Assembly (NCBI GenBank): GCA_031283155.1
Contig: JAITCI010000030.1
Coordinates: forward strand, 1-63,413
Length of the DNA stretch: 63,413 bases
Direction of reading: 5' to 3'
Origin: Spirochaetota bacterium
GTDB taxonomy: Bacteria > Spirochaetota > JAGLSM01 > JAKPMW01
The position numbers were made by a program, and so were the translations under genes. Below are positions 16,240 through 25,253 of this stretch, piece by piece (positions within the stretch are counted from its first letter, which is position 1; each line of letters begins with the position of its first letter). The notes under the pieces were generated by a model. It was not told the origin of the DNA. It saw only the letters and a program-made list of their open reading frames with translations, and did no database searches.

Positions 16240-18104
16240 ATTGTCTCCCATTCCGCATACCTCGTATGCAGTTGTTCTGATAATTCGGTGTGCCGTAATT
16301 TCAGCCCGGCATAGATCCGCCCGTCGCGCAGGGCATTCGGGCGCAGCATCTCTTCCTGCAGGATGTTCAGCTCCTGCTCCAAATCTGCAATTTCTTTTTC
16401 TATTTTTTCCATGCGGAACTTATTGGCACCGCGCGAATACAGGGACGATTTCGCCCCAGGTGTACGCGGAGCCGCCCGGGACGCTTCTTCCGGATCTTTA
16501 TTTGCGCTGCCTGATTTTTTCTCACCGTATAAACGCTCTTCATTATCGCGGATATTGCCTTCGTACCGCGTGAGCCTGCCGCCCCGAATATCCCAGATGG
16601 AAGTCGCAATCGCGTCAATAAAGGCTCGATCATGCGAAACAAAAATGAGGCTCCCGTCATATTCCATCAGCGCGTTCTCGAGCAATATGCGCGATTCGAG
16701 ATCCAGGTGATTCGTCACCTCGTCCATGATAAGCAGATTTGGCTGACGCAAAAACAGCCTGGCGAGAAGCAGGCGACTTTTCTCGCCCCCGCTTAAATCT
16801 GCGACGCGCGTATGCACATGATCGCCCGAAAAGAGAAACCCGCCCAGCATGGAGCGCATCTCTTCTTCGCCGGCAAGAGGCGCATCAGACATAATTTCCT
16901 CAAGCACTGTTTTTTCGGGATCCAGTCCGCCGCCCTCCTGCGGAAAATAGCCGATGGCAAGTTTTGGATCAAGATACAGTTCTCCGGTACTCTCTGCCCC
17001 TGCCCCGAGGAGCGTTTTGAGCAGAGTGGATTTCCCGGAACCGTTCGCGCCGATCACGGCTATCTTCTCGCCCCTGTACACCGCAAAAGAAATGGAGTCC
17101 AGTATCACTGCATCCTGATAGCGGACGGAGAGATTTTCGGCGCGCGCGAGTTCGCTGGACTCCTGCTTCGCCCTGGCGAGCTTAAGCCGCCAATGGGGAT
17201 CCCGCTCCGGAGTTTTCAGCCGCTCTACGCGCATAAGCATACGGCGTCTGGCCTGCGCCTGCTTTGTTTTCTGGCCTGCGAGATTTTTGCGTATAAAATC
17301 TTCGGTGCGCTCAATAAATTCCTGCTGCGCCTTCCACTGCTTACGTTCAATAGCGCGCCGCTGCATACGCTCTTCGCGAAACGCCGCAAAGGGCGCGGGA
17401 TACCGTTCCAGGCTGCCGCCTTTAAGTTCCGCAATCTCGTCGGCGAGCGCGTCAATGAGACGCCTGTCGTGGGTGATAATGAGCGTGGTCTTCCGGCGCG
17501 CCGCGAGCCAGCGCTCAAGCCACGCGGCTGCCTCGAGATCCAGATGATTGCTCGGTTCATCCAGCAGGAGGCAGTCCGGTTCCAGGAGCAGCGCGCGCGC
17601 CAGGAGGGCGCGGCGTCTTTCTCCGCCCGAAAAGGAACGCACCCCGCGCGCAAAATCTTCCTCGCAAAAATGTAACCCTTCAAGAACCTTGCGCACCTCA
17701 CGCCGCCAATCGTAGCCGCCATCGCGCTCATACGCTTCACGAAGCGCTGCGTAGCGCATTTGGCCGACCTCGCAAAGCCCGGAAAAATTCTCTTCGTACT
17801 GCGCAAGTTCCCTTTCGCGCCCGGCAAGATGCGCGCAGGCGTCCGCTGCGGTATCAAACAAAGTGGCACCGGCCAGGCGCGGCGGAAACTCCTGCTCCAG
17901 CAGTGCCAGGCTGCCCTTATCCCGAATTACACGACCGGCGTCCGCCTCAAGCGAACCCGCGATAAGCGCAAAGAGAGTGGATTTACCGCAGCCATTCCGG
18001 CCCAAAAGAACTGTTTTTTTGCCCGAACGGAATTCAAAGGAATCAATACCGATGATTCTCTGACCGGCGTATTCTTTTATGAGTCCATCAAGAACGATCT
18101 TCAT
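16230..18104 (-). CDS. ABC-F family ATPase (Uup-like)
   Basis: Soluble duplicated ABC ATPase without membrane helices; ABC-F proteins act on the ribosome (translation factors) or in DNA-related processes (Uup). The first domain has Walker A GRNGCGKST, signature FSGGERRR and Walker B LLLDEPSNHLD. A charged linker of arginines and lysines follows (residues about 235-300), then the second domain with GANGSGKST, LSGGEKSR and IMDEVTNHLD. The C-terminus is a coiled coil (KIEKEIADLEQELNILQEEM), as in Uup. I start at the ATG giving MKIVLDGLIKEY (624 residues); a GTG 39 bases upstream is possible but adds an unconserved stretch. Confidence 0.9.
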   Translation of the reverse strand: MKIVLDGLIKEYAGQRIIGIDSFEFRSGKKTVLLGRNGCGKSTLFALIAGSLEADAGRVIRDKGSLALLEQEFPPRLAGATLFDTAADACAHLAGRERELAQYEENFSGLCEVGQMRYAALREAYERDGGYDWRREVRKVLEGLHFCEEDFARGVRSFSGGERRRALLARALLLEPDCLLLDEPSNHLDLEAAAWLERWLAARRKTTLIITHDRRLIDALADEIAELKGGSLERYPAPFAAFREERMQRRAIERKQWKAQQEFIERTEDFIRKNLAGQKTKQAQARRRMLMRVERLKTPERDPHWRLKLARAKQESSELARAENLSVRYQDAVILDSISFAVYRGEKIAVIGANGSGKSTLLKTLLGAGAESTGELYLDPKLAIGYFPQEGGGLDPEKTVLEEIMSDAPLAGEEEMRSMLGGFLFSGDHVHTRVADLSGGEKSRLLLARLFLRQPNLLIMDEVTNHLDLESRILLENALMEYDGSLIFVSHDRAFIDAIATSIWDIRGGRLTRYEGNIRDNEERLYGEKKSGSANKDPEEASRAAPRTPGAKSSLYSRGANKFRMEKIEKEIADLEQELNILQEEMLRPNALRDGRIYAGLKLRHTELSEQLHTRYAEWETICG

Positions 18105-18155
18105 TATGGCAGAAAGATACTGCTTTCTGTATTTCCAATACACGGTGCCGGATGG

Positions 18156-19148
18156 TTATTCTATCGTCCCCGCCATATACTCGCGCAGCACCACATCAAG
18201 AAAACCGGACGCCTTTTTGAACTCTTCCCTGATTTCATACTCAAAGAGATCCCCAAGAAGAATATTATCTTTCCCGTCGAAGGCCTGAATGATCTCCTGC
18301 CCGATATGGGTGATCTTTTCAAGCCACTCCGAGATTTCCCCATCCTCGCTTCGGATATTGTCAAGATTGATGAGGGAACGGCGGTGCATCTTCTCCATGA
18401 GAGAGACAAATTCCTCAAGCAAAACTACTGTTTTCTGGATTTGCGCGAGAGCGCGTACTTCTTTGCCCGTTTGTAAATCAGACGCGACTGTTTCAATGGC
18501 CTGCGCCTGCTGCGCAAAACTCTTCTTCAGTTTTTCTATCTGCGCGGCAAAATCTTCATTACTCTCAATGTTTTTATTGACTTGAAGCAAAATTTCACAG
18601 GCCTGCGCCGTAAGCGGCTTGAGAGTTTGCAGTAAAACCTCGCGATACCGCTCCTTGTGCCGCACATCCGAAGGCGATGTCTCCAGATCCAAAACCCCTT
18701 GTTCAAGCGCAAACATGATTTTTGCAAGCGAATTTTCCCGGCTCGGGCAGGATTCCAGATCGATATGGTGCAATCCCGCCAATAGGCGGATGCTTCCCAT
18801 AACCCAGCGCAGCCCCTCGCGCGCCTCGGGCGAATATATTTCATCGCTCCCGCCGGCAAGCGCCTCTCCAAAGCGCGAGAGGTAGTGCATAATTTCAACG
18901 CAATTTTCACCCTCGATCAAGGCAAGGGGACTGGCGGTGAGACTGATCTTTTGGACAGAGGATACCGGCCGCTCGGCAAGATAGACGCGGTTTGAGGGAT
19001 CGATAACCTGCCCATCCACCTCGATTGCGGTACACACAAGATCCCGCTCTCCGAGCCAGCGCTCCAGTGAAGCAACAATTTCGTTCAGGGTTTTCTCATG
19101 TTCAAACGCGGCGTCTATTGGTTCGTTATTGATAAGGACTGTAAGCAT
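18156..19148 (-). CDS. Conserved-looking hypothetical protein, helical
   Basis: I do not recognise this family. The 330 residues divide into an N-terminal beta-rich part (1-80, MLTVLINNEPIDAAFEHEKT, looking like a small ubiquitin- or S4-like fold) and a mainly helical remainder with coiled-coil stretches (EKLKKSFAQQAQAIETVASD; QKTVVLLEEFVSLMEKMH). There is no signal peptide or membrane segment, so it is probably cytoplasmic. It sits between a TPR lipoprotein (42 bases upstream) and an ABC-F ATPase and shares their orientation. The clean frame and good ribosome spacing support a real gene. Confidence 0.75.
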   Translation of the reverse strand: MLTVLINNEPIDAAFEHEKTLNEIVASLERWLGERDLVCTAIEVDGQVIDPSNRVYLAERPVSSVQKISLTASPLALIEGENCVEIMHYLSRFGEALAGGSDEIYSPEAREGLRWVMGSIRLLAGLHHIDLESCPSRENSLAKIMFALEQGVLDLETSPSDVRHKERYREVLLQTLKPLTAQACEILLQVNKNIESNEDFAAQIEKLKKSFAQQAQAIETVASDLQTGKEVRALAQIQKTVVLLEEFVSLMEKMHRRSLINLDNIRSEDGEISEWLEKITHIGQEIIQAFDGKDNILLGDLFEYEIREEFKKASGFLDVVLREYMAGTIE

Positions 19149-19190
19149 TCTGTTCCCCCTGCGCCGATTGTCGGCAGGAAACGTGAAACG

Positions 19191-20507
19191 CTAAAGCATA
19201 CGGCGGATAACGTCGGCGCGCGTATCATCTTTTAATTCCACAAGCGCCCCGTAAAGATAGCGCAGCATGAGTCTGTTTTTGGGTTCATCGCTGCGATGCG
19301 GCCAGAGATATTTCACCGCGCTTTCGGGGCTGCGTTTTGTCAGATCTTCGTTCATGATATGCGAGAGGCCGGTAATCACCTCGGCCTCGCCGAGTTCCTT
19401 CTTTGTACCCGGCAGAGCCAGCCTCTTTTCGCCATAGACTGCGGCCTTATCGTAATATCCCTGTTGAAAATATGTGCGCATGAGTCCGTCCAGGATGCGT
19501 GGATCCTCGGGGAAAGAACCCGAAAGCACGGAGAGCCGATCGCGGGCGTCATCCATACGCTTCAGCGCGAAAAGCGCGTCCACCTCGCGCAGAGCGGCTT
19601 CCTTTCGGGTATAGTCAACCGCAGCAGCCCGCGCAAAGCGCGTATACGCCAGCTCGTATTGCTCCTTTTTTGCGGCAATCTCGCCCAGAATAAGCAAGCC
19701 ATTATAGCTGTCCGGAAAGAGAGCCAGATGCGCGGATAAGGCGGTTTCTGCTTCCGCAAGACGATTATTCCTGAAATCGAGTTCCGCCTTCAAGAGATCC
19801 ACCTGCCAGCCCATGGTATCCAGATCGCGTACCGTGTTCAGCGCAGCGAGCGCTTCGGCATTTTTGTCCAGTTTCATAAAATTGCGGCACTGCATGATAT
19901 ATATACGAAGTTCATCGGGGCTGTATTCCGCCGCTTTGCTGAAATTTTGCGCTGCGGCCGTATAATCCCCGCTCTCAAACTGGAGCATACCGAGGTTGAA
20001 AAATATGCGCCCGTCTTCGGATTTGTTTCCCTTTTGAAGGATCCGCGCGGCGTCCCTCTCCTTGCCCTCTTCAGCAAGCGCAGCCGCATGGGATATCAAA
20101 GCCTGCGTCATCCCGGGGTCGAGCGCCCAGGCATAGGTAAAACAGGAATAGGCTTTTGCGCGCTCCTTGATCTGCAGATAGGTCAGGCCAAGATTACACC
20201 AGGCAGGGGCGTTATTGGTATTCCCGATAAGCCCCCGGATATAACTTTCGCGGGCGTCCTCCCAGCTTTTTTTGAACGAATATGTGTTTCCGAGATTGAA
20301 GAGCGAGGATCTATGATCGGGATCCTGCTTCAGGGCTTCAAGGTAGGCATTCTTCGCCTCATCGATCTTTCCATCCCGTTCCGCCTGTACCCCAAGCGCA
20401 TGATAATAGGCTACATCCTTGGCACCGCATGCCAAAAAGCTAAGAATCAGGATCAAAATCCAGAGATACGCCGTGGTTTTCAAGAATTTTTGTGATTTCT
20501 CTCTCAT
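19191..20507 (-). CDS. TPR-repeat lipoprotein
   Basis: Predicted lipoprotein of 438 residues: basic N-terminus, hydrophobic segment and lipobox LSFLAC (acylated Cys near residue 27), followed by about ten TPR-like helical pairs (for example KNAYLEALKQDPDHRSSLFN, SCFTYAWALDPG, AAQNFSKAAEYSPDELR). The start ATG gives MREKSQKFLK; a longer frame begins 48 bases upstream without a plausible signal. The gene begins 68 bases inside the 3' end of the preceding gene, in another frame. The role is unknown, presumably a protein-interaction scaffold facing the periplasm. Confidence 0.8.
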   Translation of the reverse strand: MREKSQKFLKTTAYLWILILILSFLACGAKDVAYYHALGVQAERDGKIDEAKNAYLEALKQDPDHRSSLFNLGNTYSFKKSWEDARESYIRGLIGNTNNAPAWCNLGLTYLQIKERAKAYSCFTYAWALDPGMTQALISHAAALAEEGKERDAARILQKGNKSEDGRIFFNLGMLQFESGDYTAAAQNFSKAAEYSPDELRIYIMQCRNFMKLDKNAEALAALNTVRDLDTMGWQVDLLKAELDFRNNRLAEAETALSAHLALFPDSYNGLLILGEIAAKKEQYELAYTRFARAAAVDYTRKEAALREVDALFALKRMDDARDRLSVLSGSFPEDPRILDGLMRTYFQQGYYDKAAVYGEKRLALPGTKKELGEAEVITGLSHIMNEDLTKRSPESAVKYLWPHRSDEPKNRLMLRYLYGALVELKDDTRADVIRRML

Positions 20508-22062
20508 TACAGTCACCAAGAATAATATCGTTTGATCCGGCGCGATGGTCAACAAACTTCAAAAAGACCGGATCGTGCATGATCTCATCCGCCCGCTCTT
20601 CACTGATATGCAGAATCAGCGATTTGCGCACCGTAGCGCCGGTACGCGAGAGAACCCAGTCCCGCAGGGTAAAGACCAGATTCTGCGGCAGAGCTTTTGC
20701 GCTTATGCGCTCAAGATGCCTAAGGAATATCAGGCCGTCATAGCCTGCCGCAAGACCTTCGGCAAAGAGCTTTTCGGAAAAACGCGCGCGGATAACGCCG
20801 CTGTCGAGCTCAATCTTTGCGAATGCGGCAAGATACAGCCGGGTAAGCGGCGATATCTCGCTTTCCGCAATGACGAGGGACATATCCCCGGCAATGACGA
20901 TCTTGCCGTCTGTGCATACTATATGTTCTTCGAGACCGGCGGGAGCAATTTTTTGCACACTCTCTTCATTACAATGGAGCGAGACGACACCGCATGCCCA
21001 ATAAAAAGCAAGAAGCTGCATACGTTCCCGGAGCAAATCAAAATACCCGCAGTAGTCCGCAATATCCTCAAGTTTCTTTTTCACGCCCTTGCTTAAAAAA
21101 GTTTGCACATTCTGCGCGCGGCCATTTGGAGAAACGACCCCATCCTTCTCTGCGTATTTACAAAGTATGCCAAAACGCTGTTCCATACCGGCGCGAAGCC
21201 ATGCGCGCGCTGTTTTTTCGGGAATCAGAATATTTTCATGGACAGATATCCAGCCGTTTTGCGCAAGCCATGAAAAGCATCCGCCAAGTTCGGATACGTT
21301 TAGCCCCCGCGCATTCGCAAAAGCGGTTATCTCGCGTTTTCCGGGCATCAGACTTTCACTTGCGCGAAAACGCTTGCGCGCAATACCTTTTACAGCCAGC
21401 GCAAGCATCGCCTGCCCGTCCAGCCTGTACAGTATTTTTCTCGCGTACCCGGAGTGCGCAGCATCCTGTTCGTCTTCGCTGCATATAACCTTCCTGAAAC
21501 CCTGCGGAAAAGCAGCAAGCGCCCGCCGAAGCGCAGTATCGTATTGTATGGTATATTGCCCGTCGATAGCCTCCTCGGGAAAAACGCCGCCGGTTGACTG
21601 CACAAGGGCACGCAGCCTGAGGCAAAGCTCTCCGTTTTCAAGCGTAAGCTGCGGCGGATTATAATGCTGAGGACCGGAAACAATCAGCCGCGCTTCACTC
21701 AGAGTACGAAATATCTCTTCATTCATGACCACACGGTCGGCGGAGTTATTCAAACGGGAGCGGTTCTTCAGGATATACGCGAGACCAATATCCGCAAGAC
21801 CCTTCAGGATGGGATCGAGCAGTTCCGCTTCGAGATGTAATTTTGACAGAAGGAATGACCGCGGCTGATTTCCGCCATTTTGATATAAAACATTATAAAC
21901 CCGGCTCTCCTCAGCGTTTAACCGCTGCAGAGCCGCTTCCAGCGCCTCTGTGTTTGTAAAACGGGACGCAAGCTCCTCCTGCCATCTGACGGACGCAAAA
22001 GGAACCTCCCAGAATTCGAGGCAGCGCATCCTCGATCCATTGTCAACCTGATCCAACCGCAT
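20440..22062 (-). CDS. Helicase_C_3-domain (XPB/Ssl2-like accessory) protein without a helicase motor
   Basis: The 540-residue protein lacks Walker motifs. Its C-terminal half (about 385-510) resembles the helicase-associated Helicase_C_3 domain (PF13625): IVIAGDMSLVIAES, then PLTRLYLAAFAKIELDSG and ALPQNLVFTLRDWVLSRTG. The N-terminal half is helical and winged-helix-like (ESRVYNVLYQNGGNQPRSFL). In other bacteria this domain occurs upstream of, or fused to, XPB-type helicases; none is in this window. The ATG follows GGAGAGG; an in-frame extension upstream is rejected because it lacks conserved features. A DNA-binding or repair role is inferred only from the domain. Confidence 0.7.
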   Translation of the reverse strand: MRLDQVDNGSRMRCLEFWEVPFASVRWQEELASRFTNTEALEAALQRLNAEESRVYNVLYQNGGNQPRSFLLSKLHLEAELLDPILKGLADIGLAYILKNRSRLNNSADRVVMNEEIFRTLSEARLIVSGPQHYNPPQLTLENGELCLRLRALVQSTGGVFPEEAIDGQYTIQYDTALRRALAAFPQGFRKVICSEDEQDAAHSGYARKILYRLDGQAMLALAVKGIARKRFRASESLMPGKREITAFANARGLNVSELGGCFSWLAQNGWISVHENILIPEKTARAWLRAGMEQRFGILCKYAEKDGVVSPNGRAQNVQTFLSKGVKKKLEDIADYCGYFDLLRERMQLLAFYWACGVVSLHCNEESVQKIAPAGLEEHIVCTDGKIVIAGDMSLVIAESEISPLTRLYLAAFAKIELDSGVIRARFSEKLFAEGLAAGYDGLIFLRHLERISAKALPQNLVFTLRDWVLSRTGATVRKSLILHISEERADEIMHDPVFLKFVDHRAGSNDIILGDCNEREITKILENHGVSLDFDPDS

Positions 22063-22152
22063 TGCCTCTCCGCTTCTGTTTGAGACGCGCTTCTTTGAAC
22101 AGTGTACAATGACTCCCGGTCGGCAGACAAGGGGGAATCGAGCCCACGCCAA

Positions 22153-23577
22153 TCACCTGTGCCCGATCGCGAGAAGCAGGCCAAAAACCGCCTTCGGATT
22201 GGGGGACTGCGCGGAAAATTCTATTGTGTCGAGCGTATACTGCGCCTGGCTGTGCGGAATAAAATTGTGCCCGACGGCTCTGGCCACGCGCGCGGGAAAG
22301 GCGCCCTTCTCATTCGCAAAGCGTGTTTCGATTGCGGCAATATCGAGCGCCTCCTTGGAATAAAGTACCACAAGATAATCCGTGCCGATCTTTTCATCCA
22401 TTCGTATCCATTTGGTTTCGCCGGGCCAGGCGACGGTACTCCCGGAATAATCCATAACCGGCGAGACGCCCTTTGACGGGAAAATATGCGTGACGTCCGG
22501 GGTGGCGCTGTCCGCCGAAAAAGCGTATACGTACGCGGGGTATTTATTGGTCATCAAAAAACGGAAATCGGTTCCGGTTGGATACGACGAGAGGGTGGAA
22601 TAAAAACCCGCCGGATTATAGCGCACCGGCATATTCGCTTTGGACAGGAATATTTCTGTTTTGATGGCAGCGCCGTATTGCGCGGAATTTTTGAAATTGG
22701 AGAGATTTTCTATTATCTCGTAGGCTTCCACAACCCAAACCGCAAAATCCGCGTACCGTATCCAGAAATATCCGCCATCGCCCCAGAAGGTTCCCCAGCT
22801 ATTTTGTACTTCGAATGCGCCGCCGAATTTATCATCATCGTAACCCACAACGCACATCGCGTGCCCGTTCAAATTCCTGTTAAAGCTCTCCTGCGGTATC
22901 CAGACGTCTTTGATTCTGGGTGCCCATGGAAATGGCGACGTGAATGACGGCGGGCAGAGCATAGAGATGATGACCGGTTTACCCTCGGCAATGCTTTTCT
23001 TGACCGGTCTCGCCTTTTCTTCCATAGCTCCGGAACCCCACCGGAGAAACACCCTGACAAAATCCGAGATGGGATACCGCCTGTTCGTCGTGAACAGGCT
23101 CAAAGAAATATCCCTGAAATCGATTTTTTCTTCAACGGGTAATCGCTTTACGATGCCTTCGTGTTTCATCAGGCGCATCGCGGAGTCGATGTATGTTCCG
23201 GAGCGGCACGTCGGATCATTGGATATGCTTTTATACAGAAACGCCGGAGAAAATACATTTTCTGTGATCAGAGTCCGATTGGTACGCCCGAGCGCTATCG
23301 ACTCCAGGATGGTGCGCGCCGCATAGGCGTTCGCCCAGGCATTGCATGTGCCGTATTGCCCCTGGTTGCCCGGGAAAGGGCTGTAGTGTTTCAGCGAGTG
23401 CGCTTTGGGCAAGGTTACATAGTCCCTGGTCAGCAAAACCGGCTTCTGATCGATACTTTCATAGAGATCCGGATCCATAAGCGCGCCCTGTCCATATTCA
23501 TCGGGTTCATCGCCGGAGATAGAGAGAGCTGTCAAAAGCAGAAACGCAATACTGAGGATCCGTATATATGGAGTCAT
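22153..23577 (-). CDS. Secreted C1A papain-like cysteine peptidase with DUF4384-like C-terminus
   Basis: Exported cysteine peptidase of 474 residues. A signal peptide (about 1-22) precedes the papain fold, with catalytic Cys78 in NQGQYGTCNAWANAY, oxyanion Gln72, His239 in NGHAMCVVGYD and Asn259 in VQNSWGTFWGDGGYFWI. There is little room for an inhibitory propeptide, only about 40 residues before the active-site motif. Residues about 300-420 (FRFLMTNKYPAYVYAFSADS, then THIFPSKG) resemble DUF4384, a beta domain often attached to surface or secretion-linked enzymes. It starts 18 bases after the caspase-like gene with a GGAG ribosome site, so the two peptidases are probably made together. Confidence 0.9.
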   Translation of the reverse strand: MTPYIRILSIAFLLLTALSISGDEPDEYGQGALMDPDLYESIDQKPVLLTRDYVTLPKAHSLKHYSPFPGNQGQYGTCNAWANAYAARTILESIALGRTNRTLITENVFSPAFLYKSISNDPTCRSGTYIDSAMRLMKHEGIVKRLPVEEKIDFRDISLSLFTTNRRYPISDFVRVFLRWGSGAMEEKARPVKKSIAEGKPVIISMLCPPSFTSPFPWAPRIKDVWIPQESFNRNLNGHAMCVVGYDDDKFGGAFEVQNSWGTFWGDGGYFWIRYADFAVWVVEAYEIIENLSNFKNSAQYGAAIKTEIFLSKANMPVRYNPAGFYSTLSSYPTGTDFRFLMTNKYPAYVYAFSADSATPDVTHIFPSKGVSPVMDYSGSTVAWPGETKWIRMDEKIGTDYLVVLYSKEALDIAAIETRFANEKGAFPARVARAVGHNFIPHSQAQYTLDTIEFSAQSPNPKAVFGLLLAIGHR

Positions 23578-23595
23578 GCTTTTCTCCGTTTCGGG

Positions 23596-25110
23596 TTATT
23601 CGTCATTCTGCTGTTCGCTGAGTTTTTCGCGGGCTATTCGCAGTGCATCTTTCGTCTCGGGATTTTCCGGCTGGAGACGGACTGCCTCGGCATAATCGGC
23701 TGCGGCTTCGGCGTACGCGGCTCTGTTGAAATGAAGGGTGCCTCTCGTCCGGTAATACTGCGCGTTTTCCGGCGACAACACTATCGCCTGGGTATAATCC
23801 ATCAAGGCATAGGAAAAATATGCACTGCTTCCATACAGCTCATACGCAAGCCCGCGCTCATAATACAACTGCGCGTCGTCCGGCGAAAGGTGTATCGCCT
23901 GGTTGTAATCCGCTATGGCTTCATTGATCATTCGCCCGTTATGATTTGAACTTTTGCTGTATACATTTGCCCTGCTGCTGTACCATTTCGGGTTGCTCGG
24001 ATCCAGGCGTATCGCCTCGGTATAATCTTCGATGGCCTTGCCGGGAATATGCATAACAACAAAGTATAAGCGCCCCCGCAAAGAATACAACTCCGCGTTT
24101 TTCGGCGAAAGGCGTATCGCTTCGCTGTAATCAGCCAAAATCTCCTGCGGATCGGCGTTATACATCAGATTATATGTGCCGCGCGCGATATAGTACGCCG
24201 TGTCCGCCGGCGCCAGCCGCAATGCCTCGTTGATCGCGTTTATGGCTGCGGGAAAATTCTCATTATTCGCATATTCCTGAGACTGGGTAAAATATCTCAG
24301 GGCTTCCGCTTTGGGATCTGCCTGCGAGGCGGGCTTATCGGCATGAGGGCGCGAGCCGAGATAGGCCTCGCCGAAATACTGATAATACACAGCCGGAACC
24401 TGGGCATTCCTGCTCTCGCGCATCACGTCCGCGCCGGTTCGCCGAATAACCTGCTGGAGTTCGAGACCGGGTACCTTCAGGTTCTTCAGAAGCTGGCTTG
24501 TAAAGAGACCGTTCCGCCCTTCGCCGTCCAGAGCCGCCTGCCCCGCCGCAGTCGCGTATACAATGACGCTCCCGGCGGGAACATGATCCACCACCGCAAG
24601 CCCGCGGCTTCCGCTCCGGCTCCAGCCGAAGGGATTATTGCGGCATGAATCGAGAACTATCACATTCAGATCATTCCCGGCCTCTTCCAGCTCAAAAATC
24701 AGGGTCTGCACGGCCATCGCTCGTTCGCGCAGCATACTCTCGCCGGGTATCCTGGCGTCAACCGGAATCAGATAGTTGTTTCCTTTGGATTCTACCGCAT
24801 GACCGGCGTAATAAAAAAAGCCGTAGGAATTTCTGGACGCGATGAGCCTGCGCTTGAGATTGATGACCGCCGTTTCCATTTGCTCCAGGGTGCCGTTTCG
24901 CACAATTTCCACCTGAAAGCCGAGTCCCTTGAGTATTGCCTCCATGTCGCTTGCGTCATTGAGCGGATTCTGCAGCGCCGCGACCCCTGTATAGTCCGCG
25001 TTGCCCACCACAAGCGCAAATTTGAGCGGAGCGGCTTCCTGCGCGGCGGCCGGAAGAGGGAGGAAAAGAGCAATAATGATGTATATTTTTGTGCATAAAC
25101 GAATTGGCAT
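23596..25110 (-). CDS. Secreted caspase-like (C14/metacaspase) peptidase with TPR repeats
   Basis: Exported clan CD cysteine peptidase of 504 residues. The signal peptide ends near PAAAQEAA (about residue 24). The p20-like domain starts KFALVVGNADY; the catalytic dyad is His104 (YYAGHAVE) and Cys156 (VLDSCRNNPF), followed by LFTSQLLKNL. Residues about 275-500 form about six TPRs (for example AINAINEALRLAP, AIEDYTEAIRLDP, AIADYNQAIHLSP). I chose the ATG at 25108-25110 preceded by GGGGGCT; the longer frame adds a non-signal stretch. It is first in a two-peptidase unit with its own promoter-like sequence. Its substrates are unknown; TPRs may recruit partners. Confidence 0.92.
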   Translation of the reverse strand: MPIRLCTKIYIIIALFLPLPAAAQEAAPLKFALVVGNADYTGVAALQNPLNDASDMEAILKGLGFQVEIVRNGTLEQMETAVINLKRRLIASRNSYGFFYYAGHAVESKGNNYLIPVDARIPGESMLRERAMAVQTLIFELEEAGNDLNVIVLDSCRNNPFGWSRSGSRGLAVVDHVPAGSVIVYATAAGQAALDGEGRNGLFTSQLLKNLKVPGLELQQVIRRTGADVMRESRNAQVPAVYYQYFGEAYLGSRPHADKPASQADPKAEALRYFTQSQEYANNENFPAAINAINEALRLAPADTAYYIARGTYNLMYNADPQEILADYSEAIRLSPKNAELYSLRGRLYFVVMHIPGKAIEDYTEAIRLDPSNPKWYSSRANVYSKSSNHNGRMINEAIADYNQAIHLSPDDAQLYYERGLAYELYGSSAYFSYALMDYTQAIVLSPENAQYYRTRGTLHFNRAAYAEAAADYAEAVRLQPENPETKDALRIAREKLSEQQNDE

Positions 25111-25168
25111 ATAGCCCCCTGTTTTCTCCCGGCGCTTCAGCGGCAAATATACAATAAAGACACAGTAT

Positions 25169-25197
25169 TTATTATATAGCATATCTTAAAAATTCAA
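25169..25197 (-). promoter_or_regulatory. Promoter-like sequence before the caspase/papain gene pair
   Basis: On the minus strand TTGAAT (25192-25197) is followed after 17 bases by TAATAA (25169-25174); an overlapping perfect TATAAT (25171-25176) has 15-base spacing. The start codon is about 60 bases downstream. This AT-rich patch stands out from its surroundings and separates the peptidase pair from the genes upstream. Confidence 0.55.
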
Positions 25198-25253
25198 GCT
25201 GAATTTGCCGCGCGAAGTGCGCAAGGCCGCATATAAGCGAGGGGAGTGTCGCG

